A DNA stretch of 8,022 bases, from NCBI GenBank assembly GCA_946538875.1, contig CAMNHD010000056.1, positions 1 through 8,022 of the forward strand, given 5' to 3'. A model generated the notes under the pieces. That model saw only the letters and a list, made by a program, of their open reading frames with translations. It was not told where the DNA came from and ran no database searches. The translations under genes were made by a program, and so were the position numbers. Below, one piece after another: positions 1 to 6,162 of the stretch; positions within the stretch are counted from its first letter, which is position 1, and every line of letters begins with the position of its first letter. This stretch comes from an uncultured Treponema sp. GTDB lineage: Bacteria > Spirochaetota > Spirochaetia > Treponematales > Treponemataceae.

Positions 1-1962
1 AGGCACCAGAGAAACAGATGAAATAGTTCCACCCACAAAGTAACCGGTCACGGCATTGTTTGAGTCAGGAGTGATTGCTCCATCTTCCGCCACAACACTG
101 TCAGTAAAGTAGACGCCCGGTGTTCCGTAAGTCTTGGTAAGGTCAGTAATATTGAAGAAAGTTGCATGGCTTGAAACTCTGTCAAAAGTATCCATTGCAG
201 TGATTGTAAGCTTGCTGATTCCCCACGGAATATTTTCTTCGCCAAGATTAATGTTGATTACAGCCTCTTTCTGACCTTCCACAACATCAACCGTACCAGG
301 TATGCTGCCGCTTGACCCCCATGTCAGGTCATAGTTCACAGCCCTGAGCCCCGTACTTGAATTCACCTTAATGCTGTAAGTGCCGTTGTCATCAGGATTG
401 ATTTCCATACCGTCAGTAAAATCCTGGCCGTTGTATTTTTCTTCCACAAATTCAGGTGCGACACCCTTTGAAGTGAACTGTGTGGTGACGACATCTCCGG
501 TTGTACCGAATTTATCCGTTGCAAAAGCGCGCAGTGTATGGGAACCGTTGCTCAGCGAACCATCTATCAGGGCATAGAAGACACCAGTTGCCTCAATAGT
601 CTGCTCTTCCCCGTTATCAAGCTTGAATGTGACGGAAGCGATACCATCGTCATCCTTTGCGTAACCGCGCACAAACACGTTGCCGTCCGTACCGTCCACA
701 TCCCCTACAGGATAATGGATTTCCAAAGTAGGCTTGTCACCGTCCTTGTCTATGAAAACAACATTCGGGCTCTTGGGCTTCTTGGTCTTTTCGCCTTCCC
801 ACGGGACAAATGTCTTTTTATAAGAAACAGCATTGTCCATCTTGTCCACAGCAGTGATGACGAATTCCTGGGTTCTCTTGATACTGTTTGCATCAAGTTC
901 GATTGCCCAGTATGAGTTGCCGGCCACCTGCTCGAAATCACCACGCTGATCGCCCCATTTATATGAAATGCTCTTTAAGCCGTTAACATCCTTTACATAT
1001 CCCGAGACAGTAAAGATACCATTCACTCTTGAGTCATTTTCCGGAGTAAGAATCTTGACTTCCGGAGGAGTATTGTCTATGAAGTAAAGAAGTGCCGTGC
1101 GGCTTACAGAACCCGCATTGTCTGTTGCCTTGAACCAACACAGAGAAGGACCGTCTGCAAATTTTTTGGTTTCAACAGAAATTGCGAATGAGAAGTAGCT
1201 CCTGATGCCTTCTTCCGTAGGATTATCAAGCTTGTGTTCCTTGAGCTTTGCAGGGAAATAGTGGACACCGCCGTCTGTACTGTACTCAAGGGACTCTATT
1301 CCGTTACCGTCCGTAACCTGACCCTGGATTGAAATCTTGCCGCTGACCTGGGCACCCATGTCTAGGTTTGTGACCTTTACTTCCGGAACGCGGCGGTCAA
1401 GCTGCCATGAAACAGACACATGATGTCCTTCCTTGGGGACAATCCTGCTTTCGTCTATCTCGCCCATGATATTCTCGTAGGCAGAGGGGTTTCCGTCGTC
1501 CACACCGTAGGCTTCGATGGTATGGAGACCTTCATTGAGCTCTGTGGTGTCAAGGTAATATGACCAGAATTCAGTGCCTTCCGCAATGACAGGATTCTCG
1601 TAGTCACCGTCAAGTATAAGGTAAACCTTGTCAACCTTGTCGTCATCAACACAGGTACCGACAATATTAAGGCTTCCCGGAACACGCATTCCGTTGATCG
1701 GGTTTGTGATACCTGTTATAGGAAGGTCGGACTCCGCATCGATATAAATATTGAACGGACCGGCGATTCCTTCGTTGCCGGCCTTGTCTTCCGCAGAAAC
1801 ATAGACGTTGTATTTTCCACTGCGGTTGTTTATATCAAACGTTTCTTCCCAACTGTTCTCTGCGCCGACAGATATTTCTTCCGTATCTTTCCTTCCCGCG
1901 GCAAAAACAAACACCGAGGCGCTGAACATGAGCAATACTAAAGCAAATAATTTCTTATTCAT
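1..1962 (-). CDS. Large exported Ig-like repeat protein, N-terminal 654 residues (C-terminus outside window)
   Basis: The minus strand is open from an ATG at 1962 to position 1 with no stop, giving 654 codons of an incomplete gene. The start is well placed: GAAGGA lies six bases upstream. Residues 1-21 are a signal peptide (MNKK, hydrophobic core LFALVLLMFSASVFVF, then AAG), with likely signal peptidase I cleavage near residue 21; there is no lipobox cysteine. The mature part is a string of beta-rich Ig-like units of about 100-110 residues, roughly 79-190, 191-296, 297-409, 410-500 and 501-608, with a further one starting near 609. Units 2-4 share the core 'V.G...I.G.V.D..GI.S', seen as QGQVTDGNGIESLEYS (213-228), SGYVKDVNGLKSISYK (320-335) and RGYAKDDDGIASVTFK (432-447). 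Residues 31-78 look like only the second half of a unit. Such proteins are usually surface or periplasmic and serve adhesion or structure; that role is inferred, and no enzymatic domain is visible in this part. Confidence 0.85.
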   Translation of the reverse strand, partial: MNKKLFALVLLMFSASVFVFAAGRKDTEEISVGAENSWEETFDINNRSGKYNVYVSAEDKAGNEGIAGPFNIYIDAESDLPITGITNPINGMRVPGSLNIVGTCVDDDKVDKVYLILDGDYENPVIAEGTEFWSYYLDTTELNEGLHTIEAYGVDDGNPSAYENIMGEIDESRIVPKEGHHVSVSWQLDRRVPEVKVTNLDMGAQVSGKISIQGQVTDGNGIESLEYSTDGGVHYFPAKLKEHKLDNPTEEGIRSYFSFAISVETKKFADGPSLCWFKATDNAGSVSRTALLYFIDNTPPEVKILTPENDSRVNGIFTVSGYVKDVNGLKSISYKWGDQRGDFEQVAGNSYWAIELDANSIKRTQEFVITAVDKMDNAVSYKKTFVPWEGEKTKKPKSPNVVFIDKDGDKPTLEIHYPVGDVDGTDGNVFVRGYAKDDDGIASVTFKLDNGEEQTIEATGVFYALIDGSLSNGSHTLRAFATDKFGTTGDVVTTQFTSKGVAPEFVEEKYNGQDFTDGMEINPDDNGTYSIKVNSSTGLRAVNYDLTWGSSGSIPGTVDVVEGQKEAVININLGEENIPWGISKLTITAMDTFDRVSSHATFFNITDLTKTYGTPGVYFTDSVVAEDGAITPDSNNAVTGYFVGGTISSVSLVP

Positions 1963-1968
1963 AGCGTG

Positions 1969-1984
1969 TCCTTCAAAAAAAAAA
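1969..1984 (-). promoter_or_regulatory. Ribosome binding site with adjoining T10 tract for the Ig-repeat gene
   Basis: Read on the minus strand, ten uninterrupted T residues (1984-1975) run straight into GAAGGA (1974-1969), which sits six bases before the ATG at 1962. The Shine-Dalgarno match fixes the start codon. The homopolymer is long enough to be prone to slippage, so leader length could vary between cells; that is inference. Confidence 0.7.
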
Positions 1985-2044
1985 TTACTCTCTGAGTGAT
2001 ATGACTTGCGTCAAAACAGCTTAAGGCGCAAACTCCTTCTAACA

Positions 2045-2073
2045 ATTATAATCCAATTATATCCAAACTTCAA
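2045..2073 (-). promoter_or_regulatory. Sigma-70-type promoter of the Ig-repeat gene
   Basis: On the minus strand TTGAAG (2073-2068) is followed after exactly 17 bases by a perfect TATAAT (2050-2045). This predicts a transcript start near 2038 and a leader of about 75 bases. A second perfect TATAAT lies 11 bases upstream (2061-2056), inside the spacer, but no good -35 box is spaced for it. Confidence 0.65.
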
Positions 2074-2104
2074 TAAAAATTTCTAAAAGTCAAAAATCTC
2101 CACT

Positions 2105-2129
2105 AATCTTTAAATAATATATAAAGATT
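2105..2129. repeat. 8-bp perfect inverted repeat, possible operator
   Basis: AATCTTTA (2105-2112) and TAAAGATT (2122-2129) are exact reverse complements separated by nine A/T bases. The site lies about 32 bases upstream of the -35 box of the leftward Ig-repeat promoter, a place suited to a dimeric regulator. In AT-rich DNA such a repeat can arise by chance, so function is uncertain. Confidence 0.35.
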
Positions 2130-2259
2130 TGCAGGATTTTACAAGACTTTCTTAAAATTTTTATCCTTTACGAGAGGACAAAACTAAACTATAACCCTTA
2201 TGCTCTATCGGCAAAAAATAACAAATTCTTTAGATGCCCGGAAGCCAGGGAGAGCCAAA

Positions 2260-2305
2260 TCAGGCCCAGTATGACCGGAGCACCCACGGTGGAACAGGCC
2301 GGCAC
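2260..2305. repeat. Short GC-rich intergenic element (possible copy 1)
   Basis: A GC-rich island in an otherwise AT-rich gap. It contains, in order, TCAG, CCGGA (2275-2279), GGTGGAACA (2288-2296) and CCGGCAC (2299-2305). The same blocks in the same order occur at 6163-6214. A small hairpin CACC-cac-GGTG (2281-2291) lies inside. It may be a decayed copy of a dispersed repeat. Confidence 0.3.
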
Positions 2306-2319
2306 GTTCAGAAAAATCC

Positions 2320-2349
2320 TTGACAACCACTCTTTTAAACCTTTATAAT
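2320..2349 (+). promoter_or_regulatory. Sigma-70-type promoter of the sirtuin gene
   Basis: A perfect TTGACA (2320-2325) and a perfect TATAAT (2344-2349) are separated by 18 bases. The predicted transcript starts near 2356, leaving a leader of about 22 bases that contains AAGGAGG (2366-2372) five bases before the ATG at 2378. This is the most convincing promoter in the window and implies independent, probably housekeeping, expression. Confidence 0.8.
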
Positions 2350-2377
2350 ACTGTTAGTTAGATTTAAGGAGGCAAAA

Positions 2378-3118
2378 ATGGACCAGGATGTAGAGCGTCT
2401 GCAGGAGCTTGTGGACAAGAGCCAAAGGATTGTTTTTTTCGGCGGTGCGGGTGTTTCAACCGAAAGTGGAATACCGGACTTCAGGTCGGTGGACGGCCTT
2501 TACAACCAGCAGTGGGACTACCCTCCCGAAGAAATCCTGAGCGCGGGATTTTTTGCGCATAATCCAAAGGAATTCTACCGTTTTTATAGAAAGAAAATTC
2601 TCATTCCTGGCATAAGACCGAATGCGGCCCATCTTAAACTGGCCGAGCTGGAAAAGGCGGGAAAACTTTCGGCTGTGATTACCCAGAATATTGACGGTCT
2701 GCACCAGGCGGCCGGCTCAAAGCGGGTACTGGAGCTTCACGGGAGCACTTTGAGAAACCACTGCCATAAGTGCGGCGCTTTTTTTGACTGGGATTTTGTG
2801 GCGGACATGAAAAATGCCGACGCAGATGGAATTGCGCGTTGCCCAAACGACGGAGAAGTGATTAAGCCAGACGTAGTTCTTTACGGCGAAGGGCTTGACG
2901 ACTCCGTGGTGGAACAGACGCTTGAGGAACTGAGGCTAGCTGACCTGCTGATTATTGGAGGAACTTCGCTTACGGTGTACCCGGCGGCTGGATTTATCCG
3001 CGCTTACCAGGGGAACGAGCTTGTCCTTATCAACAGGGATCCGGGTCCGGGCGACAGCATTGCTTCTCTTGTGATTCACCGCAAAATCGGAGAGGTGCTT
3101 TCACAGCTGAAGGTGTAG
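2378..3118 (+). CDS. cobB: Sir2-family NAD-dependent protein deacylase (sirtuin)
   Basis: A complete 246-residue sirtuin of normal bacterial length. These enzymes use NAD to remove acetyl or other acyl groups from lysines in cytosolic proteins, releasing nicotinamide and O-acyl-ADP-ribose. The NAD signature is intact: GAGVSTESGIPDFR (23-36), TQNIDGLH (102-109), the catalytic HG pair (H121), GTS (195-197) and INRD (218-221). The small zinc module has C129 and C132 (CHKC) and C155, but the position of the fourth cysteine is D158 (C-P-N-D). The segment after FY at 66-67 reads RFYRKK and lacks the YxxR pair of desuccinylase-type sirtuins, so deacetylase activity is the better guess. The sequence resembles Clostridia-type sirtuins (SVDGLYN, IKPDVVLYGEGLD). 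The start has a near-perfect ribosome site. The gene is apparently monocistronic and convergent with the next one. The symbol follows general bacterial usage. Confidence 0.93.
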   Translation: MDQDVERLQELVDKSQRIVFFGGAGVSTESGIPDFRSVDGLYNQQWDYPPEEILSAGFFAHNPKEFYRFYRKKILIPGIRPNAAHLKLAELEKAGKLSAVITQNIDGLHQAAGSKRVLELHGSTLRNHCHKCGAFFDWDFVADMKNADADGIARCPNDGEVIKPDVVLYGEGLDDSVVEQTLEELRLADLLIIGGTSLTVYPAAGFIRAYQGNELVLINRDPGPGDSIASLVIHRKIGEVLSQLKV

Positions 3119-3131
3119 CAGCTCTTCCTGC

Positions 3132-4040
3132 TCACATCAGGCCCTTGAAGAACCCGCACTCCTCCGCATTGCATTTCTTTGCGAACGGGTGACGCATATT
3201 CACGTGGAAGACGTGGGCGCACTGGTTTTTCTCACTCCCGCCATGCCAGAAGCGGAACTCAAAGGGCACATTGTTCTCCATGAGCCTTGAGCAAAGCGGC
3301 AGAGATTCTGCCTTAAGGAAATCGGCGGAGCTTGTCATGACAAATGCGGGCGGAAAATCCTTTGTGATATGGGTCAGCACATCCAGACTGGATAATTCTT
3401 CCCTTGTACCGCCGTTTTGGAGCAGGTCCTGGGAAACTATTTCTCCGTGACCATTCACGTCTTCCATGTCGGCTACAAAGTCATAGGTTCCGCAGTTCAG
3501 GGCGACTCCTTTAAGCGTAAAAATCTTTCCCCCATGCATTGGAGGCTCAAAGTCAAAAGTTTTACGGAAGCTGGGGTTCGTAAGGTAGCAGGAAAACAGC
3601 GAGCAGAGATGCGCTCCGGCACTGTCCCCCACGCCAAAGACATTTTTCAGGTCAAAACCATATTTGTCCGCATTGCTGACGATAAAGTTCATCACAAGCA
3701 CTGAATCCTGCATGCTTGCGGGAAACTTGAACTCCGGGGCAAGCCTGTACGTAAAGTTGACGACGGCAAAGCCGTGCTCCACAAGGCTCATGCAGTAGAA
3801 CTGATACAGGTCCTTGTCGCCGTAAACCCATGCGCCTCCGTGGAAACTTACGATTACGGGCAGTTTCTTGTCCTGAGGCAGATTCTTTGGGCGGTACACA
3901 TCCAGAAGCTGCCAGTCCTTGTCCGGGCCGTAAAGCAGATTGTCATAACGGACTACGGTATCGGGAGTTGTAAGACCTGCATCCCGCTTTGCGTCATTTT
4001 CCTTCCATAATACTCTTATTTCATCGCTTTGTTTTGACAT
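3132..4040 (-). CDS. Alpha/beta hydrolase (HSL/Aes-type esterase)
   Basis: A complete 302-residue cytoplasmic hydrolase without signal peptide. It has the hormone-sensitive-lipase-like layout: oxyanion-hole motif HGGAW (67-71), nucleophile elbow GDSAG with S140, then D240 in SSADFL and H276 in CAHVFHVN as the rest of a plausible Ser-Asp-His triad. Such enzymes cleave short-chain esters, including acetylated sugars, xenobiotics or lipids; the substrate cannot be told from sequence. The ATG at 4040 is chosen over the in-frame ATG at 4070 because AGGAG lies five bases upstream of 4040, while nothing similar precedes 4070. The gene converges on the sirtuin, with only 13 bases between the two stops, and diverges from the MATE transporter gene. 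A link to either neighbour is not shown. The C-terminus is cysteine-rich (C274, C290, C295), without evidence of metal binding. Confidence 0.88.
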   Translation of the reverse strand: MSKQSDEIRVLWKENDAKRDAGLTTPDTVVRYDNLLYGPDKDWQLLDVYRPKNLPQDKKLPVIVSFHGGAWVYGDKDLYQFYCMSLVEHGFAVVNFTYRLAPEFKFPASMQDSVLVMNFIVSNADKYGFDLKNVFGVGDSAGAHLCSLFSCYLTNPSFRKTFDFEPPMHGGKIFTLKGVALNCGTYDFVADMEDVNGHGEIVSQDLLQNGGTREELSSLDVLTHITKDFPPAFVMTSSADFLKAESLPLCSRLMENNVPFEFRFWHGGSEKNQCAHVFHVNMRHPFAKKCNAEECGFFKGLM

Positions 4041-4044
4041 AGTT

Positions 4045-4050
4045 TCTCCT
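4045..4050 (-). promoter_or_regulatory. Ribosome binding site deciding the hydrolase start
   Basis: On the minus strand AGGAGA (4050-4045) precedes the ATG at 4040, with five bases between AGGAG and the start codon. It shortens the protein by ten residues relative to the longest reading frame, removing the unconserved-looking MCAMGATGET. Confidence 0.75.
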
Positions 4051-4088
4051 GTTGCCCCCATTGCGCACATTGACGTTTTATTGGCTCA

Positions 4089-4117
4089 AGCATAGCACCA
4101 GAGAGGTTTTGTTTCCA
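4089..4117 (-). promoter_or_regulatory. Possible weak promoter of the hydrolase gene
   Basis: On the minus strand TGGAAA (4117-4112) is spaced 17 bases from TATGCT (4094-4089). Both boxes are imperfect (4 of 6 and 5 of 6 consensus positions as I read them). The predicted leader is about 40 bases. No better pair is visible upstream of the gene. Confidence 0.35.
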
Positions 4118-4197
4118 GTGGCGTGCGTGACGTTGAGGTGGTGTGTGTGGGGCTTGCCGGTAAGGCGGAGGTTCACCAACAACGTAAGCATCACCTG

Positions 4198-4226
4198 TTG
4201 ATTGATTCCCCCCGCAATGCTAAACT
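4198..4226 (+). promoter_or_regulatory. Possible promoter of the MATE transporter gene
   Basis: TTGATT (4198-4203) and TAAACT (4221-4226) are separated by 17 bases. If used, transcription would start near 4233, leaving under ten leader bases before the ATG at 4242. That agrees with the poor ribosome site there, but the short leader also makes the call uncertain. Confidence 0.35.
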
Positions 4227-4241
4227 GGCCCCAGGTTAAAC

Positions 4242-5567
4242 ATGAAGCTAGAAAAATTCTTTACATCCCTCGTGGCAATAGCAATTCCAATCTCCCTCCA
4301 GACCCTCCTGCAGAATTTCGTGAACATGCTGGACACAATCATGATAGGTCATCTAGGCAGCACGGAAATCGCAGCGGTGGGACTCGGAAACCAGATATTC
4401 TTTATACTCACGATGATACTCTTCGGCATAGTCTCAGGCGGCGGTGTATTCATCTCCCAGTACTGGGGAAAGCACGACCTTAACGGCATCAGGCGCTCCC
4501 TGGGCGTCATGCTGTGGCTTGCGGTCATAGTCTCGTCACTCTTCACAATCCTGGCGCTTGCCATTCCACACCAGCTGCTAAGGCTTTTTTCTCCCGACCC
4601 GGATGTAATCCAGGTTGGCGGAGAATACCTAAGACTTGCCAGCCTAAGCTACATCATCACCGCAGTCAGCTTTGCATTCACCCAGGCATTCCGCTGCACC
4701 GAACGCGTGACCCTACCCCTTGTCTGCACAGCAGTGTCTCTCTTTACAAACGCAGGAGCCAACTACCTGCTTATCTTCACCGCCGGCCTGGGTGTAAGGG
4801 GAGCCGCACTGGCCACAGTTCTTTCACGCTCACTAGAATTCCTGATTCTCATCATCTGGTCATACTCAAAAAAATACGAGGCATGCGGAACGCCAAAGGA
4901 AATGCTCGGTCTGAAAATCGAATCGTTCCAAAAATACTTCAAAATCGCGCTGCCCGTCATCATAAACGAAAGTTTCTGGGGCCTGGGCATCTCCGTGCAG
5001 AATTCAATCCTTGCCCACTCAGGAACAGATTCAATCACGGCATTTCAAATCACAAACACAATCAGCCAGCTTACATGGGTTTTCTGCATGGGCTTTGGAA
5101 ACGGAATGGGCGTCCTGATCGGCAAACGCATTGGAGAAAAAGACTTTGCAGAGGCACGCACCTACGCAAGACGCTCGCTATGGTTCATGCCCCTGGTTGG
5201 AGCCACCGTAAGCATACTGCTGCTCCCACTTTCCAAGCTGCTGCCATTTCTCTTCAAAGTGGAGCCGCCGATAATTCAGACCGCAACAAAAATGCTTTTG
5301 GTTCTAATCCTGTACTACCCGTTCAATTCGTTCTGTATGAACTGGATAGTCGGCGTCTGCCGTGCCGGAGGAGACACAATATTTTCCGCAGTCGTGGAAC
5401 TGTGCACCCTGTGGCTTGTCGCAATTCCTCTGGGGTACCTTGCCTCCACAGTGCTCCACCTGGATGCCTTGTGGATTTACGCATTTATGATGAGCGAAGG
5501 AATCGTCAAGGCAAGCATAGGCTTTGTCCGCGTGGCAGGAGGAAAATGGCTGCACGAAGTAACATGA
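4242..5567 (+). CDS. MATE-family multidrug/cation antiporter
   Basis: A complete 441-residue integral membrane protein with about 12 hydrophobic segments, near residues 8-30, 46-72, 87-110, 133-155, 160-182, 188-208, 233-258, 266-292, 312-335, 349-371, 384-404 and 408-430. The two-fold MATE layout is visible: first half with IPISLQTLLQNFVNMLDTIMIG (15-36), IAAVGLGNQ (43-51) and a GGG...QYWGK exit (66-77); second half opening with IALPVIINESFWG (235-247), a matching loop GKRIGEKDFAEAR (294-306) and the family's RAGGDT motif (374-379). Proteins of this family expel drugs, dyes or metabolites in exchange for sodium ions or protons. Substrate is unknown. The ATG at 4242 has only a faint AGG (4233-4235) in front of it, yet the residues from the start fit the family N-terminus, so the start is kept. 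No regulator gene is adjacent; the gene diverges from the hydrolase. Confidence 0.93.
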   Translation: MKLEKFFTSLVAIAIPISLQTLLQNFVNMLDTIMIGHLGSTEIAAVGLGNQIFFILTMILFGIVSGGGVFISQYWGKHDLNGIRRSLGVMLWLAVIVSSLFTILALAIPHQLLRLFSPDPDVIQVGGEYLRLASLSYIITAVSFAFTQAFRCTERVTLPLVCTAVSLFTNAGANYLLIFTAGLGVRGAALATVLSRSLEFLILIIWSYSKKYEACGTPKEMLGLKIESFQKYFKIALPVIINESFWGLGISVQNSILAHSGTDSITAFQITNTISQLTWVFCMGFGNGMGVLIGKRIGEKDFAEARTYARRSLWFMPLVGATVSILLLPLSKLLPFLFKVEPPIIQTATKMLLVLILYYPFNSFCMNWIVGVCRAGGDTIFSAVVELCTLWLVAIPLGYLASTVLHLDALWIYAFMMSEGIVKASIGFVRVAGGKWLHEVT

Positions 5568-5578
5568 TTCCGGCCCAT

Positions 5579-5665
5579 GAGGGGTAAGTCTCCCCCTCGC
5601 TCCAAAATCCCGCGCCGCGGTCTTTTTCCGCTACCCCCTCTGCGGGCCTCATACGCCGGCCCGCA
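5579..5665. repeat. GC-rich intergenic element with successive inverted repeats
   Basis: Directly after the MATE stop comes a GC-rich stretch with GAGGGG/CCCCTC (5579-5584 with 5593-5598, 8-base loop), a short CCGC-gcc-GCGG followed by TCTTTTT (about 5610-5627), and an 8-bp perfect stem TGCGGGCC/GGCCCGCA (5641-5648 with 5658-5665, 9-base loop). The middle one could end MATE transcription, because it alone is followed by T residues. Motif order resembles 7812-7872 (GCTCCA, GCGCC, TTTTCC, ACCCCCT, CGGGC), which suggests a dispersed intergenic repeat family rather than a plain terminator. Confidence 0.45.
5610..5627 (+). terminator. Possible weak terminator after the MATE gene
   Basis: CCGC-gcc-GCGG followed at once by TCTTTTT, about 45 bases beyond the MATE stop. 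The stem is only four GC pairs with a three-base loop, so termination would be modest. It is the only stem in this gap with a downstream T-rich run on the plus strand. Confidence 0.3.
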
Positions 5666-5751
5666 ACGCCCGCTGGAATAATGGAAGGCATGGCGTCTGA
5701 TCCAGGCTACACGATTCCTGAGCCTGCATGGATTACAAGTATATTGAAAAA

Positions 5752-6126
5752 CTAAAAGGCCTTCCGCTGGTTGACCACCGTCTGCAGGGCCTGCACCTGG
5801 GCTGCAAAGTCAACATCTTTATTACCGGCAATCACACGGTCACAGGAAGAACTTACAGCGGTTATTTTCCCAAGTATATCCTGTTCCATCTTGGCGCTTG
5901 CTATCTCGTTGGAAAGGACAAATGTATCTGTAATCTGCTGAATCTGCACAAGCGCGGTCTTCTGTTCCTGCCAGGAATCGTTCAGGGTTGCAGCCTTCTG
6001 CACAAGACGTCCCATGGCATACTTTATCCGCTCAAGGGAATTGGCTGTCAGCGGACTTTCCGGATTGTCGTTTGACCTGCGTTTTTTTGTTTTAAATAAG
6101 TTTCCGAAAAAATCTGCTATGCTCAT
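5752..6126 (-). CDS. Small helical protein of unknown function (124 aa)
   Basis: I do not recognise this protein. The frame is credible: ordinary codon use, balanced composition, and an in-frame TAG four codons upstream that limits the start to the ATG at 6126. The ribosome site is poor (only a GAG-like stretch upstream). Residues 1-11 (MSIADFFGNLF) look like a short amphipathic segment, followed by a basic cluster KTKKRR (12-17), a combination that could dock on a membrane or nucleic acid. A polar linker with NDNPESP follows, and residues 29-123 appear almost wholly helical with heptad-like hydrophobic spacing (LERIKYAMGRLV, ALVQIQQITDTFVL), suggesting a coiled coil or helical bundle. There is no signal peptide or enzymatic motif. 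It diverges from acetate kinase and converges on the MATE gene; neither suggests a role. Confidence 0.75.
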   Translation of the reverse strand: MSIADFFGNLFKTKKRRSNDNPESPLTANSLERIKYAMGRLVQKAATLNDSWQEQKTALVQIQQITDTFVLSNEIASAKMEQDILGKITAVSSSCDRVIAGNKDVDFAAQVQALQTVVNQRKAF

Positions 6127-6162
6127 GCAACTACTCTAGCCTATATCGGGCAAAAAAGCAAG

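Larger units (their letters stand above)
1963..2377. other. Divergent intergenic region, no protein gene
   Basis: This 415-base gap separates two genes read away from each other. The part from about 1975 to 2230 is very AT-rich and holds the leftward promoter and an inverted repeat. From about 2231 to 2310 composition changes to GC-rich, with a short hairpin-bearing element, before the AT-rich rightward promoter at 2320-2349. The longest reading frame I followed here, 24 codons from an ATG at 2200, lacks a ribosome site and is not called. Confidence 0.7.

Noticed and set aside
538..915. A 125-codon plus-strand frame inside the Ig-repeat gene
   Set aside because: It is the complement of well-conserved Ig-like repeats and shows no protein-family features; the other short frames over 1-1999 are rejected on the same grounds.
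3117..3132. AGCAG-ctcttc-CTGCT hairpin between the convergent stops, as a shared terminator
   Set aside because: The stem is only five pairs and neither side has a T run, so termination cannot be supported.
4041..4070. ATG at 4070 as the hydrolase start
   Set aside because: No ribosome site precedes it, whereas AGGAG lies correctly before the ATG at 4040.
4514..5587. A 357-codon plus-strand frame overlapping the MATE gene
   Set aside because: It lies in another frame of the MATE gene, is dominated by His, Arg, Pro and Ser, has no domain pattern or ribosome site, and the overlapping frame is an unmistakable transporter.
5728..6075. A 115-codon plus-strand frame opposite the 124-residue gene
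   Set aside because: The minus-strand frame has the better composition and helical pattern; this one is Cys-, His- and Gly-rich without a motif.
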